From positions 5,172,289 through 5,236,288 of the forward strand of contig NC_031479.1 in assembly GCF_000006565.2 (NCBI RefSeq): a stretch of 64,000 nucleotides of DNA, in the 5' to 3' direction. Shown piece after piece: positions 36,374 to 47,879 of this stretch (the stretch's first letter is position 1; every line of letters begins with the position of its first letter). Position numbers and translations under genes: made by a program. The notes under the pieces were generated by a model, which worked only from the letters and a program-made list of their open reading frames with translations, was not told where the DNA came from and did no database searches. Origin of the DNA: Toxoplasma gondii ME49 (taxonomy: Eukaryota; Apicomplexa; Conoidasida; Eucoccidiorida; Sarcocystidae).

Positions 36374-38513
36374 AGACTGAGGTGTACACACATCGCCGCC
36401 GGGTTCAGCGCGGCGACCAGATTGCTGGGCGGGCGTCTCCGGGCAACCTGAGTCGAGACGTATTTGCTGGCTTGTTGCATTCCGGCACGCAGCAGAACCT
36501 TTGGGAAGCCAAACCAGTTAATGTGTATGCCGTTCCTGTGCAATTTAACGTCACAGTTATCTAGTTATATCGTAACGAAATAGTATTCGAGGGCAGAAGC
36601 TTTGCCAAGCCGAGTGCGGAACATATCGGGGAGGCGGGGGTGTAAAGGGCACATGGAGTGGCAGAATGTGGCCGTGAGGCACTCGCTTGAAGTTCGATTG
36701 ATATGTCGGAAAAACGGGCACCGAAATATACGTTCATACTTACGAGCATCTACGGATCTCTAGAGTGTTGACACGATGCGCACTAAAAGTCGTGCAGCCA
36801 CGTCGTAAAGCTGGGTGCATTTATCAGAGGCACCCGCTGTCCCGAAGCTAAGAGGGCTGTCCTGGAAAGATTTCAATGTAATGGATGCAGCTTGGTGTGG
36901 AAACGTGTTTTTAGTAGTTCTACTGTTAAGGCATTTCTACGTGTGTGTCAAGGAAACTATGATGCATGTAAACTGAAACAGAATCGTAGCACTGGTGAGG
37001 CTTGCGGGAACCGAACGCAAATCTCGAACGCATGCGGTCGTAGCTATCGTGGAACAGAAAAAACTACTGGATGTGGTTCGCTGGGGCCGCTTCTGCGAGA
37101 GTCAGTCGGTATAAGCGGTAGACATAGGCATTCTACGCGAAAGTGGCCTTTGTCGAGAGAGCGCACGAGAGAAGTTCCGGAGCTTCGAGGAATGCAGTGA
37201 ATATAGATAGCTCTTCCGTGACTCAGGTTTACAGCACTCGGCTTCGAATCTGGCGGGTTGATGCCCACGATTGCTGGTGTCCAGCTGAACTCTGACACGG
37301 GTTTCCGTTCAGCCGGGTGTGAGCTCGTGAAACAAAAAGTTTCCAGTAGCTAACAGGTCAGCCCAGAGGCTCTCTTTGAGCACCTCGCACTCAGAAGCCC
37401 ACTGACACAGAAGTTGGAAACGCCTGAACTGCATCTAGGATTGAACGCCGCACTGAGCAGCTTTCTGGTGGCACGGGAAAAAGCACATCGCGGCAGGCGA
37501 CTGCAGAGTCCGCTGGAGTGCGGCTCACGTGAAGATAGGCCTTTCAACCGCTCAGACACTTGACCGTAGCGAAGTGCTTGTAATCAGGATGCACTCTCCT
37601 TGAACCACTGTCCCTGATTCTAGCTGTGACACACTCTTGTGTCCCGATGGACGCACCGCAAGCTCTAAAATTTGCCTCCTTGTGGAAATCAATCGACCGT
37701 AGAAGCTTAGAGTTCGGAAACGAAGACGCCTCGGCAACGAGGAAATCCGAAGCGATTGGGTGTTCCCACCACTGGCGTCATACAACTCTTCAGTGTTTCC
37801 CAAGAATCTCCCACGTGGAAGTCGGAACATAAGCATCTTGGCTAACACGTCTGTTATCTCGAGTCATTCAAATGACTAAGAGAGTGGAGAAAAGGTTCTC
37901 AAAGATCGCATCTGACCGGTTACTCTCTTCGAGAACCTACCTCTGCGGTACGCCCGCACTCTGATTAGGTGAGAGCCCCCCGTCTCACATTTCTTTCCGA
38001 GAAGACAATGATGCACCGTTAGAGGTGCTCCTCTACAGATGCGTCGATTGACTTCGAGCCTCGCTTCCTCTGTTCGCATTTCCCGAAAAAAAAATACAAT
38101 TCCTCTTATTTCTTCCGATACTCGTGGAGACGCTAGATATGACTCCGTGGCCGCGTTCACGTGAAACAAAGCACGGCGCCCTCAACATCTTACCCCTCCG
38201 CTTTCTTAAAGCCTGATTCTTTTAAAACGAAGAGACTCAGTCTGCCTTCGAAAGAGATGGAGTACCAGGGCAACCGTAAAGGACCAAAAATAGCAGGGAT
38301 CCTTCGCAAACCATCAGAAGGCCCCGCCTTACCTTTGCCAGATTGGCTCGCACACAGAAACACGTAGTTCGTGGCGCCACTACGTGTCCATAGTTTTACC
38401 TGTATGGGTAGATATATGCATCCGAGTACGCAAGAGAAAAGGGCCCGGAAAATGGTGACCCCGCTTCACACCGGCTATTCATTGACGGCGGCTATAAGCC
38501 GCGGCTGCACGGT
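36374..38513. other. Intergenic region between convergent DCTN4 and GRA45-like genes
   Basis: About 2.1 kb between two 3' ends. Only short open frames, no domain, no tandem repeat. A TTCGAATC string at about 37242 superficially resembles a tRNA T-loop but has no matching stems. Confidence 0.55.
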
Positions 38514-39698
38514 TTACTGTTCCTTAGCCATCATGTCGAGAGCAACAGCATCGACTTCTGGGAATAAGTCAATGAAGTCCATGACTTCGCCCATCTCGGG
38601 GTCCCAGTCCTGAACTGGGAAGTTTGGTTTCGCTTCTTTCAGTTCAATCGTGTCCGTGTGACGGGGTTCGTAGTCGTTGAGCTTGCGCGCGCGGAAGAGC
38701 GCCTTGTACGAGCCGTCTTCGAGCCGCTTGTAGGTCACTGAGAACTCGTGGGGGCCCTCTCCGCCGCAGTCTGCCCCCATTGCGGACATTTTTCTCACGA
38801 ATTTGTCCTCCGGATTCTTCACGTCGATTCGAAAGGCCTGGCGACTCTGAATCCAGTAGTACGCGGTCGCCGCCAGGTCGTCGGTGAAGTATCGGAAGTG
38901 GGCAAAGCACTTTTCTGGATCCCACGTGAGACGGTACATGGGGGTTTCCGCATCGAACATGTCCTCGACGTCGTAAAAGCCCATACCCTCTCTTTCCACC
39001 AACTGTTCAACAAATTCTTCGTACGGAATGGGTTCCAGAGGCACAGCCTGTTCATTAGGAACACCCTTCGAAAGGTGCACGTCGATCCGCCCGAGGTAGC
39101 AGGGCGGGGAGACGCTGCGGCAATATCCTACCCAGTAGGAATCCTCGTCTGCAACGCACCCTTTGGGGAGGTTGAACTTTTGCACGTGCCGCTGCTTCCG
39201 CTTCAGCACTTCCACAGTGTCGCGTCTGCTCTCGACGTAGTCGAGCACGCCCTGGTGCTGGACGTGGCTGTACGTGACTTTCACCGAGTCTAAATTCACC
39301 AAACCGAAAAAAGTCCCGTCGTACAGCGTGTCAAAGGCGACGACGCAGTTTTGCGGGTCGTAGTAGTAATCCAAAAGCACGTCGTACGTGGGCCCGCCTT
39401 TGAGAATTTCCATGCTCTTCGCCCCGAGATCAACCAGAGACTCTCGCATTTCCGGAAACAGCAAATACTGCATCACCATCATTGATAGTCCCTCACTCAT
39501 CAGCCGCCGCGGCGACGACCCCACCTGAGTTGTGCCTTCGAGCGGCGAGACGCCTAGCGGTGGAAAGCCGCTTTGCACATTTTCCGCAGTTGCAACGTTG
39601 TCAGCAACAGTGAACAACCGTTCGAGTGCCGCCAGCACCGCCAACGCGAGGCAGCCACCCCGCAGAAGGGCGGAGCACCGAGATGAGACTCCCTTCAT
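38514..39698 (-). CDS. GRA45: Secreted dense-granule-like protein, GRA45 candidate
   Basis: Single exon, 394 residues from ATG at 39698 (MKGVSSRCSALLRGG). The N-terminus is a signal peptide (LALAVLAAL core). SSPRRLMSEG at residues 62-70 contains an RRL motif, the Toxoplasma export element cleaved by Golgi protease ASP5. No transmembrane segment follows. The mature part is a mixed alpha/beta domain (YDVLLDYYYDPQ, VDLGAKSMEIL) with several Cys and an acidic C-terminus. Heptamers of the WGAGACG type, known from GRA promoters, lie just upstream. The GRA45 name rests on these traits and on my recollection that GRA45 lies near SOD genes on T. gondii chromosome XI. GRA45 is reported as an ASP5 substrate with a chaperone-like domain that helps other GRA proteins reach the vacuole membrane. 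It is unproven here. Confidence 0.7.
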   Translation of the reverse strand: MKGVSSRCSALLRGGCLALAVLAALERLFTVADNVATAENVQSGFPPLGVSPLEGTTQVGSSPRRLMSEGLSMMVMQYLLFPEMRESLVDLGAKSMEILKGGPTYDVLLDYYYDPQNCVVAFDTLYDGTFFGLVNLDSVKVTYSHVQHQGVLDYVESRRDTVEVLKRKQRHVQKFNLPKGCVADEDSYWVGYCRSVSPPCYLGRIDVHLSKGVPNEQAVPLEPIPYEEFVEQLVEREGMGFYDVEDMFDAETPMYRLTWDPEKCFAHFRYFTDDLAATAYYWIQSRQAFRIDVKNPEDKFVRKMSAMGADCGGEGPHEFSVTYKRLEDGSYKALFRARKLNDYEPRHTDTIELKEAKPNFPVQDWDPEMGEVMDFIDLFPEVDAVALDMMAKEQ

Positions 39699-39739
39699 TT
39701 GAACACGGAAAGAGACACGCGTTACGCAGCAAACAACAC

Positions 39740-39746
39740 TGAGACG
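39740..39746 (+). promoter_or_regulatory. TGAGACG element upstream of the GRA45-like gene
   Basis: Exact match to the (A/T)GAGACG heptamer of Toxoplasma GRA promoters, about 40 bp from the ATG. A GAGACG core with G in front is at 39909-39914. The element works in either orientation by report. Confidence 0.5.
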
Positions 39747-40076
39747 GCGTGTGTCCTCATCCCTCAATAGCCCTTGGCACTTAAGCTCGCATGACGGAAT
39801 GGAGTTTTTTTGACGTGTCTCAAAAAAAGAACCAAAAGCAGCAACCCAGGGGGATTCCACGCTAGAACGGCTTAGCAGAGTACCGCGACTCACGCTGAAC
39901 TGCGCTTGGAGACGAGGCTCGATACTGGAATTCACTAAGCACCAGAAGAGAACAGCCACAGAGCAAGAGAGAACCGGTTTGTTCCCGTTTACTCAACCGA
40001 AAAAAGCCAGGGGAAAGAATTAGCAAACGTAAAGAGATCCGAGGGAGAGCGACGCCGCTGAAAGTGAGGTAAGTTC

Positions 40077-40083
40077 AGAGACG
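40077..40083 (+). promoter_or_regulatory. AGAGACG element upstream of the GRA45-like gene
   Basis: Second exact (A/T)GAGACG heptamer, about 380 bp upstream of the GRA45-like ATG, inside the divergent spacer shared with the 86-residue membrane protein gene. Confidence 0.4.
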
Positions 40084-40720
40084 GCAACTTCTTGCCCAGC
40101 AGAGTGAGCAATCTACGCTTAACGTTTTTCCTAGCCGTTTCGAAATGCCCTCAGTTGATGTCCAAAAGAAACACAACTCGCGTTGCAGGTAATGAAGTAG
40201 TCGTGCCAACGACTAGTGAGGAGCAAAGTAACCGAGGGGTTTGTGTCGCACAGTCCTCGCCGTGACTGCACATGACCGAAAAACGCAAGGAAATCGACTA
40301 CCCAGCGCGCGCCAGGATCTCGCGCTGTTGGGTGTTCGTCGCCATCGCGCGTAAAAAGGACGGGAGCGAGTGCATGCGTTTCATCGCTGGCACTCCCAGT
40401 GAAGAACTGCAGGACAGGCGAAAACGTACAGAGCCGACTCAGAAAAGCCATAACATTTTCAGCCAGCAGTTTCAGGGATGCTCGTTGTTTGACTGTTGTA
40501 TGGGGAGTACTCTCTGGTGGTGAAAGTGCAGATTTTCCATTTCGTGCGTGGAACGACGCCCTGCCTCTCGGGGTGGTTTGCGGTCAGTACAATTTCCGTT
40601 TTCAGGACGTTTCTCCTGTTCATGTGCCCAGTTCACGTCGGTGCTTCGTCCTTCTGGGCTTGTTTCTCTTCGAAATCGGGTTTGCTTTTCGGGGACAATT
40701 GTTTTCACTGACTGGTCAAA

Positions 40721-40981
40721 ATGTTGCCGTTTATGTCTATGGGTCTCTTCTGGAAGCTCTTCCCTGCATTCGGGCGAGACAAATGCAGGTGCTACTTCCA
40801 GTACATTGGAGCGTCCTTCGCCTGGGGGACAGCTTTTGTGTGTTTGGCTGGAACCAAGGACTACTCGGAACGATTTACAAAGCCCAGCTTCTTGTACAAA
40901 AGGCACTTGAACAAGCTCCTCCAGAATGGCAAAATCGACCAAGAAAGGCACAACCTCCTCCTCACCGGTGCGGTCCACTAA
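40721..40981 (+). CDS. Small membrane protein of unknown function, 86 residues
   Basis: Intact frame from an ATG in good context (caaaATG) to a stop. It has one probable membrane span (FQYIGASFAWGTAFVCLAG, about residues 26-44). On either side are basic or charged segments (FGRDKCRC before, KDYSERFTKPSFLYKRHLNK after) and a hydrophilic C-terminus. Composition resembles small nucleus-encoded inner-membrane subunits of respiratory complexes, which are numerous and divergent in apicomplexans, but I recognise no family and do not assign one. No intron is needed; an upstream exon cannot be excluded. Confidence 0.55.
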   Translation: MLPFMSMGLFWKLFPAFGRDKCRCYFQYIGASFAWGTAFVCLAGTKDYSERFTKPSFLYKRHLNKLLQNGKIDQERHNLLLTGAVH

Positions 40982-42151
40982 GGAGTTTCTGTGTAACAGT
41001 GCACTCCTGCTGGCCTGTACGTGTTTCTAAAACATGCGGTTGGAACAGTTCGAGTTTCTGAAGACATGAACTGCAGCACTTGCGGGTCTCGAGACGAGCG
41101 AAGCACGGGACTGAGACAAACCGCCAGCAGGCGGGCAGTACACAGTCGCTCGTGCGGCGATGGATGTGCGTAAACGAAATAATTATGTGTATGACACATG
41201 ACAAAGATGGCGTGTTTGAGTTAAGCAGTTCAGCTCTGTTTGCGGCCAGCTGTGAACTCGTTTTACCACCATCTGTGTGTGCCTTCTGGAAACATTTTAT
41301 CAATTGATAGACAGTGGCGCTTCTTGTATGTAGGTGCCATCTGAAGGCACCCGCAGTGCGGCAACTCCCGGCATGTATCTTGCGGGGTCGGCCTACCGAC
41401 TGCTGGGTCCCGTACTGAACTCGCAGTATTGCCTCCTCACGACAAAGTTTTTGTTGAGCTCCGATAGAGTGTAGTAATGTGTTGCCCATCAAAAGTAAAG
41501 TATCTCTGACAGGTAGAGAAACTTGCGTGTAGTATTACCTTATGTTAGCTACCAGAAGTGTTCGGAGCGGGTTGCTGCCGTCTGCATACTCAGGCGCCAC
41601 GTAGTGTGCTCTGCCTGCCTCGTCGATCCGCCACACTGCGTTAAATTGACGGGCTTAGTGGGTGCAGGCGTCAACGTGATGACGACAGTGGCGGTAATTA
41701 TATGCAAATCGCTTTGGCTGTTTATGACAGCTGTTACTGTAGATAGAGCCGCTGCCCATCCGATCGAGCTTAGAACAGCCGGGACGCAGATGACGCCAGG
41801 TGTGAATCTTGCAAGAGAGTGGCTTAAAGTTGAGGCAACTAGTTTCGTAAGATGTATTTTGATGTTTTAGTTTACCAGGTCTTTGCCGTTTAACAAAGAC
41901 GCTCACCACATGCAGATGGTTAAGGGCTGCACACATTCCGTCAGGCGCCCTCTCGGTAGCAATACACAAGTCCTTGAAGATCACTCAAGTAAATAAAGCT
42001 CGCTTCGTCACATAGCTCGTGTTTCAGTGTCTCACGACTATTGAAAACTTTACAGCGTGGTGTCCGTAAACGTACAGCACGTGTGTGTATTGCTTTCTCG
42101 ACGGACCCGAAGAATGGAACATGCCAGACACTGAGCAGCCTCGCATGGTAG
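40982..42151. other. Intergenic region, convergent 3' ends
   Basis: About 1.2 kb between the small membrane protein gene and the polytopic protein gene. Short open frames only; no repeat or RNA gene seen. Confidence 0.5.
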
Positions 42152-45100
42152 CTAGTCAAAACTCTTTAGACAGAACGTCTCTTGCATCTTTCGGATAGCC
42201 ACCTTGATGGAGGAGTGTGTGGCATAGTAAAGCTCCCGCTGAACGTGTTTAAAGAAGAACAAGTGACAGAGGCATTGCGAGCACAACAAAATGTCGACTC
42301 CCCTCACTGGAAACCAGTGCGCCAAGGGCCCCGTAGACAGCAGCGGGAACGGAAACAAGTCGACGAGTGCAAAAGAAACTCCGGCAACCTGCACAGACAA
42401 ATGGAGAGACACCAGTTTATCCGTAGAATCTGAGCATTTGTGACAGTGTGAAGATGTAGGCCACAGTACCCTCTACTGTAGTGGTGGCAGATGCACGGAA
42501 TGACTAAGTTTCATCCCGAGGGGAGCAACTTCAATGTGTAGTACCGCTCCCCTCACACGGGAGTCATGGGTGAAACGGAATCGTTCAGCAAAAAAGAAAG
42601 AACTCTCGGTTACTTTATCTAAGATGGCGGATCTGCAAGAACATTGTGAGTACACTTTCTGCTCGGAGGCAAGACGTCGTGATCAGGGAGATGGAGTGCT
42701 ACATGGAACACACAGCGAAATATGCCACGGCGTGACGAGGGTCTCGCCCAACACAACACATTCGTATGTTTGGTGAAATGTTGCAGGTGACAGTCTGGAA
42801 TGAGAAGGTAAGTTGCTGTGTTTTATTCACCTCCTACTTGATTGTATACCGTAGACGCCTCGCTATCAACGCAAACATGTCAAGCTGTCAGAAAAAAGTT
42901 CCCCCGCTTCCCACTGTTCGTGATCCCCTTCCCACTTGTTTTGGTGTCGCTTACCAACCAAGAAAAGGATACTGTAGCCTGAGAATCTCTCTTCTGCTGG
43001 AATGCGTCTTCACTGGTGGCGAGCGAGAGCACCACAAAAAGGCAAAACAGCCGAAGGAAGAGGAAACACGCGACCGAAAGACCAAGCCGGTACGCGGAAA
43101 CTCTGGCAATGGCAGCACACTCGGGCGACCATCCACTGCCAGCGACCGCGGCAGTATTCGATGGCCGCTGTGTTGCTCTTCCGTAAGTGTAGGGGTCCAG
43201 AACTGTTGCGGATTCAGGGATAATAAAGGCAAAAGCAGACAATGCTGTTGCATCTTTGTGGAAGACATCTGCATTTATTTCCTCTTCGCGACGAGAACCG
43301 TACGGACCTGCTATCCGTTTTGGGCTAGGCGGCAACTCTTTCGGAGAGTTTGGACCAGCTGTAGCGGCCATGGGAGGCAGTGAATGGTGCTGACCCAGGC
43401 ATTGTGCTGGATAGGAAGATTCACGGTCAAAGATTACAAACAAGAAAATGAAGGACAGCACGGAGAGTATCACGCTGAGAAAGAACTTTTGTCTGCCGTG
43501 GAACGCCCCGTTGGTAGCGTGACTGTAGTCACTCAGAATGCCACGCAGCAGGCAGAGAGCGCTGACCCAGTGCAATGCGGCTAAAAGTTGCCAAAACGAC
43601 GACAACTGCAGTGGTCTTCCACCTAGCGCTAGGAAGGCTCTCGAGAGCAAAAGCTGGTCGGCTTCCAAGGCCATCAATAGGAAGAGGATGATGAATGCGC
43701 AAGTCGCCACGAAATAAGATGCCCACCACACGAATGTACGGTTCTGCATGTACGTTGCCGCGAGTTGGAACGCTGGCTCCTCCTGTGTATCCGCCGTATC
43801 GACACTCGCGTGTTCCCCTGGATAGGGTCCCCAAGTTTCAAACGGGTCCAAAACACCGGGGGACGTCCTGATTGTCTGGAGGTGGCGGGAACCGAAAACC
43901 GTCTGGCAGCAGGAATTGCTTCCATAAGGTGATAAAGAAAAGTGGACACCAATCGGGCCCTCGAAAAGCCGTGATCTGTCCCATTCGCTAAGATCAACCT
44001 CGTCTGCCTCTGTGGACGGCTTGCAATCTCGCATTGCTTGTGCTTTTGTCGCGCTGCAGGATACCCAGTCCAGAGAAGGCCTTTCAGCAGCCTGGAGCTT
44101 CAGTCTCTCCATCCTGGCTGCCGCTGCCTTCGACAGAACATGCTCCCAGGGTTCGCCAAACCCACTGAGAGCAGTCAGAGCTGTACCAGGCCACCCTCCC
44201 AAGATCCACTCCGTATCGAATCCGCCCTCTCCAGAAAACCACGTTTGATGCTTAGCCAGTGCATATGTTCGGTCGCTGCGACCACGGCCAAAAAAGCTCG
44301 CCGCGTCTCCACGAGAATTCAGCACCGACTGCAACCGTAGTGCCCGACAGAGTGCGAGGATTCTCACCGCGAAATACAGGTATACAACCAAAAGGACGCA
44401 GCAAATGAATGATGTGGTTGACAGGCAGGTACCCACAACTAGCCTCGTCCACGGAGCGAGAAACTCTGAAACGAATGGGGCGTGCATTTTCGCTGAGGCA
44501 GCGAGCGCTGAAAAAAAGTCTTTGTTGCTCTCCGCTTGGTTTGATAGGTTGCTTTCGTCGGCGGCAACCTCAACGGGCTGCTCGGCGGGGACGAATCTCC
44601 TGGTAGCATTTTTGAGGGAGGTACGGTGCTCGGCCTCGTAAAAGCCATACGCCCTTTGTGGTTTCAAATGGGCGCCGCCCCCCACTGCGGAAATCTGGTA
44701 TACCTGTTCATGAGCCTCGTGGTTGCTCCCATCTCGTGAAGACTTACCAGAGGGCCGACTCGTCTCAGCAGTCAGCTCGCGAGCGCCATGCAAGGTGAGG
44801 CCTTCCTTGTTCGGTGAGGTGAAACGGTTCCTAATCAAATGTGTCAGCGTCTTGCGCCTTTGGTTCCCGACGTCTTGATCCAATACTCTCTTCGGATCGC
44901 CTCTAGTAGAAACCGATTCACTTTCACTCCTGCCCAGCAGCAAGAGAGAGGCCTCGGACCCAGCTCGTCTCCGCTGGGGGCCTGAATGAACACCGTCTAC
45001 ATGGGTGGCAGTCGGAGGAGCGTGATCTTCAGCTGAAGAACTGGTATTGATAGTTTCTTCAAAAAAACTGGTTGGACGCGACTGACGGACACGGTAACTC

Positions 45101-45339
45101 AACGAGGCCACGTCAAATGTGGCCCCCTCTCGCTGAGGTATTTTCCTTGTGAATTCAGCAGGTCTCGCGAGGGCAAGAGGTCCGGGGGTGAAGACGGATG
45201 ATAAGAAAGCCAGTAGAAGTGCCAGAAAGATATGAAAACCAATCCGTGTCAGGAGCGATTGAGTCCCTAGGCCTGTGCTGCGAAACACGCCGCGGCTGCT
45301 AGGTTCTTGCTCACTGCCCGGCGTTCGAGACACCATCAT
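42152..45339 (-). CDS. Polytopic membrane protein of unknown function, 873 residues
   Basis: Two exons: 45339-42955 and 42388-42152, phase 0; the donor is TTG|GTAAGC and the acceptor TGTGCAG. The chosen start is the first of two adjacent ATGs. A signal-anchor-like segment lies at about residues 30-60 (IFLALLLAFLSSVF), followed by a long hydrophilic, Ser/Arg-rich lumenal or extracellular part and a central span (FICCVLLVVYLYFAV). A soluble loop with Trp/Gly-rich segments comes next, then a C-terminal cluster of about six spans (ASYFVATCAFIILFLLMALE, FFLSVILSVLSFIFLFVIF, GLSVACFLFLRLFCLFVVLS, and two more in exon 2). No transporter or receptor signature was recognised. Without the splice, the frame would end 24 codons later in a hydrophilic tail; the spliced version adds a further hydrophobic pair, which supports it. 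Confidence 0.65.
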
Positions 45340-46246
45340 GACCGCGTAGGGAGACCATCACGTCTCCGAAAAGTGAACGACGGCCCTCCCGCAAATATGA
45401 CACTTTTCTTGTCAGGTTACGGAAACGGAGCCTCTCTGTTTCCTCGTGAAAAGCTCTGCCCCACGGAGAAGACAAGCCCAGTCGAAGCTAGCGTGGGTGG
45501 GTCACGTCCATACTAGCTGGGCCTGCGAATGAGCTCCGCGTCGGAGGCGGTGTCCCGGACAAACATATTTCAAAGGTCGGAAGATAACCGCAGCTGACAG
45601 GGCCGATTGAAGAACTTTCAACCAAACGTTTGACACGAGTGCTGAACAAAGAATGCAGATGGACTCGGGCGCAGAAGGAAGAAGAGAAACAGACACACGC
45701 ACGCAGGTCGCTTCACGTAGCTGTCTTGACTCGCCAGACGAGTGCGCTCTTCATCCTCGCCCGTAAACGCGATCTCCACTCCCCCCGGTTTTTTCTGCAT
45801 GTGTGCGGCAGAAATTTGAGGGGGGCGCCACGCGAAAGTCTTGGGACGGAAGATCTTGGACACATGTGACAAGGTTTTTTTGCGGCGGTCAACATCTTTC
45901 CAGAACTGCGGAACATTCTAGAAAAGGGTTTCTCTGCCATGTGTGCGAAGAAACCTGGTGGTGAACATCAGAATCGCGGACGTTGTTCCGGCCACTCGCT
46001 CTTCACCCATTGCTGGCTTCACCGCGCTTCGATCGAAAAAAAAAGTGACGAGTAGAAACCCTGAAGCGGAATCTGTGCTTCTTTGGTGTACGGATACGGG
46101 CGGTTGACTCGCAGTCGCCACAGGTGCCAGCGTTGTGATCGTGTTCGTAGGCGGGCGGTTGAGGATGAGACGCAACGGGGGCACTGCATGAGAGGAGGGT
46201 GAGAGGGTCGGCACCAAGAGCTCCGTATATATTTTCGACGGTCATC
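45340..46246. other. Divergent promoter region, polytopic protein (-) and RabGGTB (+)
   Basis: About 0.9 kb between two start codons pointing outward. Presumed shared promoter region. No coding signal beyond short chance frames. Confidence 0.5.
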
Positions 46247-47398
46247 ATGGAAAGTCCGCAAAGTGAAGAAGGGGACAGAGAAGGGAGCGGGTGTCTGGAC
46301 GGGAAAGAAACATTTCCGAAGAATGTAAAAGGTGGTGACACAGGGGCCGCCATTTTGAAGCCCGCCTTCCCCAGTGAGTATGCATTTTACAGGTCGCTCC
46401 ATGAACGCTATCTGCTTCACCTCAATGATGACCCATTTTCACTCGAGGCGTTTCTGACGCAGCATTTGAAGATGGGGGGTGCCTACTGGGCTCTAACGAC
46501 CTTATGGCTTCTAGGGAATGGTAGCGGAACTGGCTCATCGTGGTCCGAGGTGAAGAGCGCTTCTGTCGCTTGTGAAGCTTCAGTGTTTTTGAAGCGAGAG
46601 AAGGAACTCTGCGACTGGGTGTTGTCCAGCCAGCATCATGCAGGAGGATTCGCACAGGGGCCTGGACAGGACCCTCACATTACGAGCACGCACTACGCCC
46701 TTCTCCTGCTTGTTGGCATGAACAAGCTTCATCTGGTCGATACAGATAAAGTTGCGGCCTGGGTCAAAAGTTTACAGACTCCAGCGGGAGGATTCAAGGG
46801 GGATGAATGGGGAGAGTGTGACACACGTTTCGCCTACTGCGGTGTAGCTTCTCTCACGCTTATCGGTCAGCTCGACCGGAAAACAGCGGAAGGAACTGCG
46901 TTGTACGTGCAGAGATGCAGAAATTCTGACGGAGGCTTCGGGTGGATACCTGGGGGAGAATCTCATGCCGCCTCTGTATTCTGCTGCCTGGCTGCTCTAG
47001 CTCTATGTGAGAGTCTTGGATGCGTCGATAAAGAGCAACTGGCTCTGTGGCTCATTGAAAGACAAGTGGAGGGCGGCGGATTCAATGGCCGTCCAGAAAA
47101 AGCACCCGATGTCTGTTACTCTTTCTGGATTCTTGCTTCTTTGTGTATTCTGGGATACATGGACTGGGTGGATACCAAAGGTCTGACGGAATTCATTCTC
47201 CAAGCTCAAGATGAGGAAGACGGTGGCATAGCAGATAGGCCAGGTGATGTCAGTGATGTGTTCCACACGTATTTCGGGACTGCCGCACTCAGTCTAATGC
47301 AGACAGTTCCGGGCATACACAAAGTACATCCGGTTCTGTCTCTACCTTGTGACGTTGTCAGGCGCTCTGATCTCCCACAGTGTGTCTTGTGGGAGTGA
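46247..47398 (+). CDS. RABGGTB: Rab geranylgeranyltransferase beta subunit
   Basis: Single exon, 383 residues from ATG at 46247; an in-frame ATG 16 codons upstream is possible but less likely. The alpha-alpha barrel prenyltransferase repeats are clear: GGFAQGPGQDPHITSTHYAL, GGFKGDEWGECDTRFAYC, DGGFGWIPGGESHA, GGGFNGRPEKAPDVCYSFW and GGIADRPGDVSDVFHTYFG. The zinc ligands are the Asp and Cys of PDVCYSFW and the His of FHTYFG. The GRPEK.PDVCYSWW and ADRPGD signatures separate it from farnesyl and type I geranylgeranyl transferases. With the alpha subunit and Rab escort protein it attaches geranylgeranyl groups to C-terminal cysteines of Rab GTPases, in the cytosol. The N-terminal 40 residues are a lineage-specific extension. 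Confidence 0.94.
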   Translation: MESPQSEEGDREGSGCLDGKETFPKNVKGGDTGAAILKPAFPSEYAFYRSLHERYLLHLNDDPFSLEAFLTQHLKMGGAYWALTTLWLLGNGSGTGSSWSEVKSASVACEASVFLKREKELCDWVLSSQHHAGGFAQGPGQDPHITSTHYALLLLVGMNKLHLVDTDKVAAWVKSLQTPAGGFKGDEWGECDTRFAYCGVASLTLIGQLDRKTAEGTALYVQRCRNSDGGFGWIPGGESHAASVFCCLAALALCESLGCVDKEQLALWLIERQVEGGGFNGRPEKAPDVCYSFWILASLCILGYMDWVDTKGLTEFILQAQDEEDGGIADRPGDVSDVFHTYFGTAALSLMQTVPGIHKVHPVLSLPCDVVRRSDLPQCVLWE

Positions 47399-47879
47399 GT
47401 CCCAACGGAGTTCCCTTCTCTTGGTTCGTGAAAATATCTGCCTCGTTACATTTTTGGTGGATTGTTGCGTAAGCTGTATAGCACCTTCGGAAGCACTTTT
47501 CTGTGTTTATACGGTTAAGGACGAACGCTGCACACTGTAGGTTCCTGCGCCACGGGAAGTGCAAGGGTTCAACTCTGAACCAATGCACGAATGTGACTCT
47601 TCTCTCTATTTACAAAAGGGATTGACAGAGATAATGAATATCCACGTTTTTTTCGTCACCGTTGCTCGTCTTTGCTCTTCGTTTAACGTTGCTCCGCAGT
47701 ACGCACTGAAAACGGATTAAAGATGCGGAAAACAGGAACCAGCAACCAGCTGTCGCAGTTTCACCGCATATGTGCATGCTGCATGGTCCCTTAGTTCGCA
47801 TCAATTTCACCGGGAGACGGCAAGTGGAAGCAATGCGCCAAGAATTGAACACTAACATGGGCTGACCATACGTGAAATA
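47399..47879. other. Short intergenic region, convergent 3' ends
   Basis: About 480 bp between the RabGGTB stop and the MFS transporter stop. No features seen. Confidence 0.5.

Larger units (their letters stand above)
39699..40720. other. Divergent promoter region, GRA45-like (-) and small membrane protein (+)
   Basis: About 1 kb between two outward-reading genes. Contains the WGAGACG sites. No coding evidence. Confidence 0.5.

Noticed and set aside
37230..37270. TTCGAATC string resembling a tRNA T-loop
   Set aside because: No pairing T-stem, D-arm or acceptor stem could be built on either strand.
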